From: Meandrina meandrites
Lineage: Eukaryota > Cnidaria > Anthozoa > Scleractinia > Meandrinidae
Assembly (NCBI GenBank): GCA_963693305.1
Contig: OY855905.1
Location: 35,487,637 to 35,551,636 of the forward strand
DNA length: 64,000 bases
Reading direction: 5' to 3'
Positions 11,401-22,502 of this stretch are shown here, piece after piece. The notes beneath the pieces were generated by a model. That model was not told the origin of the DNA, did no database searches, and was given only the letters and a program-made list of their open reading frames with translations. Position numbers and translations under genes: made by a program. Every line of letters begins with the position of its first letter. The first letter of the stretch is position 1.

Positions 11401-14400
11401 CCTTACCCAAGAACACAATGCAGTGACCCTGGCCAGGGCTTGAGCCCGGACCTCTCCATCTGGAGTCCAGCACACTAACCATTAGGTTATCATGCCTTCC
11501 AAGGTCATTCAAGAACAGCATTTCACAAATTTATTAGTTTTTTTTTACTGTGTTCTTATCTTATCCTCAACTTCTGCTGCCTTTGCAGGATGACTCAATT
11601 GTGCAAGCTGTGCCGCGTCAAGGCCTTGTACCACCAAGTCGTTTTATGAAGAAGCCTCAGCCTGTTAATGCAATAAAATTGGAAGACTTGGAGAAGGAAC
11701 TTACAGGTACTGACAATGCTCTGCAGCAGGTTCCAGAAGGGCCAAAGCAAACACCTCGCAAGTTGATGATTGGACAACCCCCTCCTGGTATTCCGAGACC
11801 TATGATGACACCTCCAGGCTTTCATTCTCCAGCAGCAAGGATGGTTAGTATCTAAGTCATGAGCAATTGCTAAGCACCAACAAAATGCAAACTTAAAAAT
11901 AAAACATTTTAGTTCGAAGTGAAGATGTAGTGTGATCATGTTCCAATGGAAAACTACATGTGTCAATCTGCACTTTGCTTGATGTTGAAGCATAGAACAC
12001 GATAACAATGTCTGAGGTTTATGCCAATATACATTCCATACTGACAAAGTGGGACTATAATTTCTGATAAGTGTTTACTTGAGCACGAAAAATTTCAGCC
12101 ATGTGCTAAAGTATACCACAGTAGTGCCATAGTGTGTGGTTATTTCAGTCTTGAATCTCAAACATCTTTCTCACAAAGGATTATCGGATATAGATGATAA
12201 GAGATTCTGATTAAATTTACATTAATTTAAATTGGATTGTTGTTTTTGCAGCATTCACCACCAGTGCCTCCACAGATGTTTCAACACAGACCCAATCCAT
12301 CCAAGCACCCCATACCAAGCATGCCTGGTACTCCTGGAATGCATAGAATGCCCGGTATGCCTGGAATGCCAGGCCCAGGTCCTCACATGATGCGAACACC
12401 AAGAACACCACCTTTTCCAAGACATCCGTATCCCATGATGCACTCAGATCCTGGTGGGTACTAAACTTACATGTACACCTTGTTTTGGGACCAATATTTT
12501 GTGAAGATTAGTTGTTTTTGGCATTATGTGTGACAGTACTCTATTCTGTACTTCTTTCTGGGAAAGGTGTAAATTATAAACACTAAATAAGAGATCTCTT
12601 GATCCACTTGGTCTCAATATACTGTACATGTCTATAATGTACATGCTGCAAAACCACTTTCCGAAAACCTCCATGTACATGTTTAGTGTTTCATAAACAG
12701 TAAATAAATAAATAATGAAGAATAATCAGTGTTTTATTATTTATAAATAATGGAGTAGCGCCTGCAGTGGGCAGACATGTATCATGAATGTTTGGAGCCA
12801 AGTTGTGCCCAAGTAATAGTTACATGTACCCAGTGTGCAAAAGAAACAAATGGTAAAGGTCAATGGTACATGTACTTACAGTCTAAAGATACTAAAATTA
12901 ATCTACTTGCATTGTCCAATGTAGGTCACATGATGCTGCGAGGGGGCATGATGAACTTTCCGATGAGTCCACAGCACCCAAGGTTTGCCAGCCCTCAGCT
13001 TCCTAACCGAAGATTTCAGGACCCACGACATAATTATCCAAGACAGCAATATGACAACAGATTCTCTAACGAAAACCGCTCGCCCAGACAGCAGGATAGA
13101 GGTGAACACCATCACCAGTTTACTGATTTAGAGAAGAAAATTCATAGTATATTGAATACAGTCGAGAGTGGTCCAAGACGAGATGATCCTTATGCTGGTC
13201 TCATGACAAGAAGAGAGAAGGAATGGTTGATCAAGATTCAACTTCTTCAGCTCACCAGTAATGAACCTGAACTTGACGATTATTACTTTCAAGTAAGTAT
13301 TTACTTTATTTAAATCAGTCCAGAAAGGGACCTCATATCAAATAATTTTACAAATGCATTTTTCAAGAGGTTTTGATTCCCGATCAGTGTTTTTAAAAAA
13401 TGTTTGCAAAAAACGTTTGCAAGAAACATGTACATGTATACAAAGTAAATCAATCAACAACATTTTGAGTACTGGTAATTTGATTCTGCCACACAAGCAA
13501 ACCTTATATAAACAGTGGTTTTGCTTTCTGTTGTGTCTTTTTGCTCTTGTATTGGTTTTAAAGAGTTATGCATGTGCTCTAAACAATAAGCACAAAATTA
13601 ATGTTCTATTTCTTCAATTGATCTGAAGCAAACAAAATCAATCACGACTTGTTTGATATTAAGTCATGATCTGGCAAAACTTGACTTGTGCACTGTATAT
13701 GTACACATGTTTCCCCATACTTGGCATGAATTGCATGTTTTTGTTTTAATAAGTTCTAATTAGTTCACTAAATTGCCATGGATGAGTGTCATTTGGCTAT
13801 GGTCATAAGAAAAGAACACTTTTTGTTTTGTGCCCGAACTTTTGCAGACATACACCAGGAGAAAGGCTGCTAAGGAACGTGCAAAGCAAACTGAGGGTGT
13901 ACAGCATAATGTTCAAGACAACAAGACAAGTAGAGAGACAACAAAGATGGCCTTGCCACAGTTTGAACGAGAGAAAAAGAACTACACTCCATGTATGTAT
14001 AATCTAGCTTTCTACACATACAGTATACCTCAGATATTTTTCGACTTCTCTGGAGTCATGAACTGTATATACATGGAGCTGTTATTGAGTAGACCAATTT
14101 CCCAAGTCCATATACAGTGCTGTGCACTGTATTAGTGCCACTTGATAAAGTTTTTGATTAATATTTGACATCTTTTTCACAACTTTCTAATGGCTTTTAT
14201 TTGAAGTGGCCGGTAAAAGTGTGAGAGCTGTGAGAGGCAGATTTGTCAAGTTCCATGTTCACTTTGCGACAATTGTTAACTCTGCTCTCTCACTTCTCAC
14301 ATTTTTGTTGGCCAGTTAAAAAAGAGAAGCCAATCAAAAACTTTATAAAGTGGCAACGGCACGGTGTGTAGCACTGTTGTGGTTGTCTACACCTGTTTTT

Positions 14401-17400
14401 TAGTAATTGAATTATGCATGAGTTGACAAACAATTTTCTTTTTTAAAGTGGACTTCCAAGGTACGTTAGGAAAGGTGTCATCATCTTCTGTACAGCATCC
14501 CAGACAAATGGTAGATTTAATGCACATCAGTAAAGGATCTGAACAGGTAATTAGGGGCCTCAAACATTTCAGTTTAAATCATTTTATAAAATGTAATCAG
14601 TGTTAGCAAGTGAGAGGTGTGTGTCTGTTGAGTTCTGGAAACAAACGTTTTAGGAGATCAAGAAATACTTACATTTAACTGCTGGCTAATTGTACTGATT
14701 TTACCCCAACCAGGAAAAACAAAGCAGTTCAACCCCTATGAAAGATACAAAGCGACGCAGCCAGCTGCTGCTAACTATAGAAAAGGTACACTGATGTGTT
14801 ATTTTGTGAGGGATGGATGAATGGTTGCATTATTTTGTACAACACAAATTCCATGTGGATACACTGATCAATTATTTATGATAGTTCATGGCACACAAGT
14901 TCATTCCACTGTACGTTATCACATCCTCATCATTGTTATCATGAAAAGGCTACACAGCGGTCAAACGTCGCACGCGTGCGCATTTCCCGCCAAAACTGCT
15001 CGATTTCAAAATCTTTCGCTTTAAAGCTGAAAGTTAAGACAGTCACTGAAAAGTTGAGGTTTATACACTGCGTATACATTGGAAATTGCATAATTGTTAT
15101 TTACTGAGTCTCCCAGCGAGAACTTTTCTTTCACAGTGCTATTTTTATAACGTTTTCCCACAAAAGTCTTGCACACTTTCGCTTCAAACTCTTGCAAAGT
15201 TCAAGGCGGCAAAAACCGGAAGTGGTGTTGGATTTTGCGCTTCACCACTGTGAATGAAAAGGCACGTTGCAGAGGCTCTGCAACAGACCTTACTTTGAAG
15301 CAAAGTGAGAAGGTGGGTCAAGTCTCTTCAGGGCTGTCACTGAAGGCCAGGGGCCAGAGATTTTCCCAGCTACTATGAGTATGAATCAAAACCACTGGAA
15401 AGTGAAAATGCATCATTTTGACCCCAGCTACTATTTTACTCCCCCCCCCCCCCCCCCCCCCCCCACTTGAAAAATCAGTGACAACCCTGGTCTTTATTAG
15501 AGCAATACACGTTTTTCACAGATTGAAGTCATTGAAAAAATTGCATTGTTATTAGAGCTACACATAAAAGGCAGCGTCTAGCTAAGTGAATATTTTGAGC
15601 CTCGGGTGAGGTATTACAATTAGATTTTTTTTTTTTTGCAAACGCTGATGTCTTGTTTGTTATTATTTACAGAGCTACGATTGCCTTTTGAATATTGAAA
15701 GTTTAGAGAAAAAGTTAATTCATGTAGAAGAACAAGAAAGGTATGCGTAGTACTTGTTAGGCCATCAAGGTTGTAACATTGTAACTAAGATTTAAGAATT
15801 TTCTTTTGCTTTCCAAGTGCTTTGGCATGTTTCTGGTACCCAAAATGAAACACATACTCTGCAAAATAACATACCTCATGCATGTGTCTTTTGTTTTAGG
15901 AATGAACTCTTTGAAACCAGACAAGTCACTGTGACAAAGCTGTTCAACCTCCTGAAACTTTCTGTTGAAGATTCTGCAAAGTATGTCAAGTAAATTCACT
16001 TTCTTTCATTTGATAGTGTTTCCTGTAATTTAATGGGAATTTTGCAAAGATGACATACAGTTTCAAAACGCTCAAAACTTATTTTGCTAATGCTCAAAAT
16101 GACAGATTTTCGCAATTGGCTATGGTGGTTTATTTACCTTTATCGACTTTCAGTTGATAATCAACTACAGTCGAACCCCTATTACAGTGCAACTACTACA
16201 ACCAAGGCCAACCAAAAAAATTCTTTGCAAATTGACCTGTAGCATTTGCGTGTTGAAACAATAAAAAATGTCACAAATGTATTGATTCTGTGGTGTGCAG
16301 CTTGCTTGGATCGCTTATTTGTCAAAAATTTATTGTTAACATCCAAGATTTTCATTCACTTACTTGCTTGGGTGGCCTTGGTTGGAGTAGTCGCACTGTA
16401 AGTGGCCACTCCCTATTAAGAGCGTCTGACTGTATTTTTTGAGAATCCCGAGACAGGACCGAAAATTCGAATTTTCTTTTATTTCGTCCAAAAGACCCTT
16501 TTGGTGAACTATTTTCAAAAATATTGTTTAAAAGTTCCAGCGAGTTTAATTTTTTGCGAAATCTGCGAAAGTTGGAAATACCGCCTGATCCTGCCCGAAC
16601 ACCAAATAATGGCGGATGGAATTTCTGCAAAATAGAGCAGTTTCAACACGCTAGTACAGAAAGCTGAAAACTTCCCTTGATCTCATTTTTACACAACTTC
16701 TTATCTATCCTTTGGTCATTATTTCTAGCTATATTTCATCTTGAAGCAAATGCGTTTTGTCCAATTTTCAACCGTTTGAAAAATACAACTATCGCGATTC
16801 AATTTACATGCCAAATTTTAACTGATTTCAGAGGGTCATAATTTGCAGGGTATACCACTAGCTCGGGAAATAAGGAGTTCACAAGAGAGAGGTATGCTAT
16901 GTGTTTGTCATATGTAAATATCTAGTTTGGCCCGTGGAAATTAAGCGCGCTAGACGAAAAACTATGGAGGGCATTTTGACAAATTGCGCCAGTTTTGGGC
17001 GGATGAGCAAAACCTTGATTTTGTGATCACGTATTAAAACATAATTCAACCTGTGTCTTGACAAAAAATATTCTTAGACATCGTTTATCGCACATACAAG
17101 TAATATATTTAAATCATACCTCACAAGTGGCCTTGCTTACGGATGGTCAGTCCTCTAGAAATCGGCGAACACAACAGGTTTTGATCAATGTCGACCCTCA
17201 AGCCACGAACGGCAGTTCTAGAAACGAAAATTGTCCTAAATTCAGTAGATATGCCAGAAAAGCTCTCACTACTGCTTTGTTGGCCATGTCCTTTACTACC
17301 AATTTCTTCTGCTGAAAATACGGGGAGTAAATAGTCCAAATAAAGCGCTTAAAGAGTGCAAACTTGGATATATGCAAATTTATACTATGTTGAGAATAGC

Positions 17401-20400
17401 ATGGCGTGACACCGTGACTGAACTACCTAATTTGCATATCCGATGTCCCGTCAACAAACGTCTTATTTGCATGTTGCTTCGGGCTCACGATTTAGCGTTC
17501 CGGCCTGGAATTTTTCTTCCTTTTTAAAAGAAAATGGGAAACAATTGCAGGAGATAAACAAGAAAGAAGTTAGAGTGGGTTTTCTCGATTTACCCATCAA
17601 CGTTGATCGGATTTTGAAAGCAACGTTTCTCTTCATCTGTTACTAGTATTGGCTGACTTTCATCGAAACCTGTTGTGTTCGCCGATTTCTTGAGGACTGA
17701 CCATCCGTTAGCAAGGCCACTTATGAGGTATTATTTAAATATATTACTTGTATGTGCGATAAACGATGTCTAAGAATATTTTTTGTCAAGACACAGGTTG
17801 AATTATGTTTTAATACGTGATCACAAAATCAAGGTTTTGCTCATCCGCCCAAAACTGGCGCGATTTGTCAAAATGCCCTCCATAGTTTTTCGTCTAGCGC
17901 GCTTAATTTCCACGGGCCAAACTAGATATTTACATATGACAAACACATAGCATACCTCTCTCTTGTGAACTCCTTATTTCCCGAGCTAGTGGTATACCCT
18001 GCAAATTATGACCCTCTGAAATCAGTTAAAATTTGGCATGTAAATTGAATCGCGATAGTTGTATTTTTCAAACGGTCGAAAATTGGACAAAACGTATTTG
18101 CTTCAAGATGAAATATAGCTAGAAATAATGACCAAAGGATAGATAAGAAGTTGTGTAAAAATGAGATCAAGGGAAGTTTTCAGCTTTCTGTACTAGTGTG
18201 TTGAAACTGCTCTATTTTGTAGTAATTCCATCCGCCATTATTTGGTGTTCGCGCACGATCAGGCGGTATTTTCAACTTGTTGTGTTCGCCGATTTCTAGA
18301 GGACTGACCATCCGTTAGCAAGGCCACTTATGAGGTATGATTTAAATATATTACTTGTATGTGCGATAAACGATGTCTAAGGATATTTTTTGTCAAGACA
18401 CAGGTTGAATTATGTTTTAATACGTGATCACAAAATCAAGGTTTTGCTCATCCGCCCAAAACTGGCGCGATTTGTCAAAATGCCCTCCATAGTTTTTCGT
18501 CTAGCGCGCTTAATTTCCACGGGCCAAACTAGATATTTACATATGACAAACACATAGCATACCTCTCTCTTGTGAACTCCTTATTTCCCGAGCTAGTGGT
18601 ATACCCTGCAAATTATGACCCTCTGAAATCAGTTAAAATTTGGCATGTAAATTGAATCGCGATAGTTGTATTTTTCAAACGGTTGAAAATTGGACAAAAC
18701 GTACTTGCTTCAAGATGAAATATAGCTAGAAATAATGACCAAAGGATAGATAAGTTGTGTAAAAATGAGATCAAGGGAAGTTTTCAGCTTTCTGTACTAG
18801 CGTGTTGAAACTGCTCTATTTTGCAGAAATTCCATCCGCCATTATTTGGTGTTCGGGCAGGATCAGGCGGTATTTCCAACTTTCGCAGATTTCGCAAAAA
18901 ATTAAACTCGCTGGAACTTTTAAACAATATTTTTGAAAATAGTTCACCAAAAGGGTCTTTTGGACGAAATAAAAGAAAATTCGAATTTTCGGTCCTGTCT
19001 CTGGATTCTCAAAAAATACAGTCAGACGCTCTTAAGCTGCCAGTTAATAAAGTCCCGCAATTATTTTTAGTATACATGTAATACTGTAAATAAAACCCCT
19101 TTTAAGTGGCCACGGCCACCTTTCTGCCATCCCGATGAGCGTTCTTCCATTGTTTTACCACTGTTTAGCAGCCAGTAACAATGTAATATACGATGTTTGG
19201 ATATATTTTCAGCAAACTAGGACAGTGATGGTTGATAAAATCATTCAAACACAGGTTTACTGTCATTGTCATGTGGTTCCATTATTTCTTTTCACGCTAT
19301 TTTGTAAAGAAATAAAGTAACCTTTTTAAATGGCCTTATGCTAATTTCTGACAAACCCCTATTAGGCAGCCAACCTCTATTAAGCGGCCAGTTTCCATTT
19401 CTCCAAGGGTGGCCGCTTAATAGAGGTTCCACTGTACATGGACATGCTACAACAGTATATCTACTGTAGTCCTTGTCCAGGCTATAATGTCTATGTATCA
19501 TAATCTCCAGTAAAGGTATAACTCTCATAAGGAGACACTAGATGCCATCCATACATTACAGTGTGCTAATAAAGACATTTTCTCTACCTTCTCCTTGCAT
19601 TTTCTCAGGTGTGATGATGAATTCTTTGTGCAATTTCTATCAGTGCATAAAGGAAAACTTCTTCTCAGTAGGGCTCTACCCATGTTTAACACGGTAGGAC
19701 TTGTTTAGCCTGCGTAGCTGGCAGGATTTCGCGAGCGAGTGCTTTTTTAGCGGCCGTATCCTTTTGCCTTGGCTGCCAGCCCTGAAGGGATTGGTGATGA
19801 GTTGAGTTGAATTTTACTCGCGGCTCCACCACTTGTTCACGCGGGCTTTGCCTGCACCAGAAAAAATTCACTAGAGCCCGCTACTCCCACCAGCTATGCA
19901 GGCTAGGACTTGCTGTATCGCTAAGTCGCAGTGTTAATCTGACAGTAATCAAAGTTTTGGAAAAAAAATCAATGTTGGAAGTGTTTTGCGCAAACGTCCC
20001 TAAGTTCACTATTATCACATTTTCAATCTTCGTAATATTAATTTTCCTTTGCTAAAGTAATCAACAAATGCCTTGTTTGTTACTAGGTTCAAGTGGAAGC
20101 AGTATTGATGGCAATTACCAGGAATATTTCATCACTTATTAAAAAGGACGTCAGTGCTGAGGTAAGAATGGCATTAACAACACCACGCTTTACTCCCTTA
20201 AAAAGTACAAAGAAAAATATGCAAAATCCTCTTAAATTTCTTTTTCTTTGTCACGACAAAAATAAAATAAAAAATTGTGCAAATCTTCCTCAGGGTAGCT
20301 CCTGTAGTGATTTTGTAGCACTAATACCTATTCACGGACAGTTTTGAAATGCAGGCAACTTTGTAACAGATCTCTTGCACTTTACAGGACAATGATTCAA

Positions 20401-22502
20401 AGAAAAACCTTGTACTCCCCCATGCTCCCACCCCCTCCCCTCCCCCTCCCCCCCCCCCCAAAAAAAATGGCACCCTTTTATTTAAATCTTGCTGTGCCTG
20501 TTACATAGGCTAAGAAAAGCATTTAAGTGTCATTTGTCTTTTCTTCTCACCACAGAGCTTGCATCATTTAATGGTTCCCCTTAATCGAGTGTCAGAACTG
20601 GTGACTCCATCAGTTGTGATCCAGTGTCTGCACGGCATGGTGTTTGCACCAAGTGTCTCCACCATTCAAGGATCGCCTTTGAGAGTAGTTCTGCTAAATC
20701 AGGTGTGTTGAAAGAGTAATAAAAATACATCTTGAACATTTCTATGTGAAGTGAACCAGGGAATTATATTGTGGGTGTGGTTTCTCTTTGAAGGAGTCAA
20801 CTCAAATGTACGTCAATATTGCATCATGCAGTGGTGACATACCTATTTACTACTGCCCAGGCTGTGGTATTGATTAACAAACCCTGAGGTTCAGTGCTAA
20901 TCAATATAGCTAGTGAAGTTTAGAGGGTAATTATGAAATCGAGAACCATTAGATAGTATGGCAGTGGACCAATAATCGCATCTTATTTGTTATAATCCTC
21001 TAAGAATTGTTCTTTAGTCATGTCGCAGTAAAATATTTGTACCTTGAACATGACGCTTTCTGCTTCCATTCATCGCACAGTCGGCAAAATGTTTTCGTTA
21101 TTTCATTCGTCTTGGGCACGTAAAAAACAATTGCCATAATGTTTTGTTCTACTATGCGTGATGACTTTTCACAAGACCTACTTTGGCCAGTCACTGGACA
21201 TTATAACCGAAATCTCACTTGTCTATTTTCAGTTTGGTGTAGGAATTTTGAGCATATTACTTGGAAGAGCCGCTGTCATATCAAACGGTATAACCGAATC
21301 AGATGACGACATACGGAAATCTTGGTAAGGCAATATTTTCCTTTCAAAATCAAATGTGCTGAGGTCTTTGAAACCTTAAAACTCGAACTCGAACCTCCCT
21401 CTAACTCGAATCCTTTTCGATTCCCCTCCAGGTCATTTTCTTACTAATTATACCCTCGGTATCTCGAACCTTTTTCGATTTCTCTTTAAAGGGGCTTTGT
21501 CACAGATTTTAACAGATTTTTGAACAGCCAAAATTTAGATTTGTGTCGAAGGAAACCAAAAAATAATAGTCCATTTTTCTCAACAATTGCTATATTACAG
21601 CACCGGAACTGTTAACAAGCATCTTTAGCTGCAGATGGCAAGGATGGAAATGGATTACAACTTGAAAAGTTTAGCTAAACTTTTCAAGTTGTTTCCGCAC
21701 GTCTACAAAAATCAATATTTATAGCCGTAGTTAGATTTCTATCCACATCTTAAGGTTATATCTTTCTTTAGATGTTCCAAGGTAATGATTTTCATGGGTT
21801 AAGTTGCCTACCACTAATTTCAGAACAGTTTAGACCAAAAATCTGCGAAATCCTCGTGACAGAGCTCCTTTAAGGGTTGAGTTATCGGGATTCAGCTGTA
21901 TTTCACTGACACTTTCATTGAGTGACTTTTCAACAGAAATATCCAAATTCATTTGACAACAGGAGTTGCTCTGTTGATATTTATATTTTAAGTTAGATTG
22001 GCCTACGGCCTCATCGGCTAAGTATCAGGCAATATTCCGCGCAATTTCGTAGAAAAATTGTTAAGTATCGCCAGGTACTAAAAAATGTCTCGACAAAAGG
22101 GTAGCCTGCGAACGGAGACGGATCATCTACGTTAGTTGTGTAATGGAAAGGTTTCTAGTTGGCGTGGTGAAAGGCAAGTGGCCCATTCAAGGATAACGTT
22201 CGGGACTAGAAACCGTGGGAACAAATACTGAAAGCTAGTTTTCACCAGGTGTATGTTATTCAATGTTCACTTGCATCATCATCCTATTTTCCAGGTTGAA
22301 CATTGTTTCTCAAGTGGCGAGTGAGTTCCAAGACGTACCAGTGAAACAGCTGGGAAGGAACCTTGAGGCAGCCGACAGATTAGTGGCTTTATTGTCCACA
22401 TGTACTGATGTCCAAACAAAAGCACTATTACAGGAGCATTTAAGGTCTGCCACTGCTGATTCTAGCTTGAAATACGAAGGATATGTTGCCTCCTATAATT
22501 AA
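5419..22502 (+). CDS. PATL1: PAT1 homologue, mRNA-decapping activator (19 exons)
   Basis: Deadenylation-dependent decapping scaffold of P-bodies that in other animals binds DDX6, LSM1-7 and DCP2. Exons: 5419-5457, 5569-5674, 8470-8660, 9183-9269, 10432-10521, 10748-10909, 11589-11843, 12252-12453, 12925-13292, 13848-13992, 14449-14546, 14714-14785, 15673-15740, 15900-15980, 19609-19693, 20087-20161, 20556-20702, 21233-21324, 22295-22502. All 18 introns are GT-AG and in phase; the joined frame is 2571 nt (856 aa, human about 770). Residues 34-60 hold the acidic family motif ([14 protein letters not shown], then [11 protein letters not shown]). Exons 7-8 give the Pro/Met-rich region (repeated MPGMPGMP). 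Exon 9 holds [15 protein letters not shown] and DDYYFQ. Exon 11 has [13 protein letters not shown]. Exons 13-19 form the helical Pat1 C-terminal domain ([22 protein letters not shown]). No frameshift or missing exon is seen. Introns 2, 14 and 18 are enlarged by transposons. Identity is from recognised motifs, not a search. Confidence 0.97.
6240..8340. mobile_element. TTAA-flanked non-autonomous element, PATL1 intron 2
   Basis: A TTAA at 6236-6239 is followed by GGTGATTCCATTGAA. The mirror image TTCAGTGGAATCACC is followed by TTAA at 8341-8344. The 2.1-kb interior has no transposase ORF. It contains the word TGGGGGTCACCGTGCT twice in direct orientation (near 6338 and 8175), so it may be composite. 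The TTAA target is typical of piggyBac and Kolobok type elements; the superfamily is not resolved. Confidence 0.6.
9381..9964. mobile_element. TA-flanked MITE, PATL1 intron 4
   Basis: The termini are inverted copies beginning CCGTATTTTCTCAATTAAAC on the left and CCATATTTTCTCAATTAAAC on the right (reverse complement). Both are flanked by the dinucleotide TA (9379-9380 and 9965-9966), as for Tc1/mariner/pogo elements. Subterminal regions repeat the words AAACGCCGG and AAATGCCGG several times in both orientations. The 584-bp element has no transposase. The interior holds a palindromic stretch near 9741-9810 (ACCGTTTGCC...; CCCTTGGTCTGGC). Confidence 0.8.
11262..11497 (-). mobile_element. tRNA-derived SINE, PATL1 intron 6
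   Basis: Read on the minus strand, the element starts with a tRNA-like head (about 11428-11497) with an A-box-like TAACCTAATGGTTAG, a pseudo-anticodon arm and a B-box-like GGGCTCAAGCCC. A body follows with the core word GTGTATAAATGGGTACC and then CAAGCATCCCATTCAGGC and GATAAGCTCC. The same body recurs at 63151-63310 on the plus strand, supporting a dispersed family. The exact 3' end was not determined. Confidence 0.75.
15441..15464. repeat. Homopolymer of 24 C, PATL1 intron 12
   Basis: An uninterrupted run of 24 cytosines. A second C-rich run lies at about 20430-20459 in intron 16. Such tracts commonly vary between alleles and are prone to assembly error. Confidence 0.95.
16168..19434. mobile_element. 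Older TA-flanked, pogo/Tigger-like element hosting a nested foldback
   Basis: The left terminus CAGTCGAACCCCTATTA is preceded by TA (16166-16167). The right terminus is the inverted word TAATAGAGGTTCCACTG followed by TA (19435-19436). CAGTxGAACC termini with TA target sites are typical of pogo/Tigger-like elements. About 650 bp of it remains, interrupted by the TTAA-flanked foldback at 16420-19031. Words like CTATTAAGCGGCCA recur in the right part. No transposase ORF remains. Confidence 0.65.
16420..19031. mobile_element. 2.6-kb TTAA-flanked foldback element, PATL1 intron 14
   Basis: TTAA at 16416-16419 and 19032-19035 bounds ends that are exact inverted copies (GAGCGTCTGACTGTATTTTT). A left arm of about 757 bp (16420-17176) and a loop of about 493 bp are followed by two right-arm copies in direct tandem: a truncated one (17670-18277) and a full one (18278-19031). 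The arms are nearly identical, suggesting a young or gene-converted insertion. The 85-92 codon ORFs at both ends are the same arm sequence read in opposite directions. There is no transposase. Confidence 0.85.
21490..21868. mobile_element. 379-bp TTAA-flanked MITE, PATL1 intron 18
   Basis: TTAA at 21486-21489 and 21869-21872 flanks inverted ends AGGGGCTTTGTCAC and GTGACAGAGCTCCT. An interior palindrome (CTTGAAAAGTTTAGCTAAAC...) lies near 21661-21688. The element appears to sit inside a decayed element with pogo-like sequence: CTCGAACCT words on its left, and GTTATCGGGATTCAGCTG followed by TA on its right. Confidence 0.7.

Noticed and set aside
16352..19081. Pair of identical ORFs beginning [14 protein letters not shown]
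   Set aside because: They are the two ends of the inverted arms of one foldback element; no transposase similarity.
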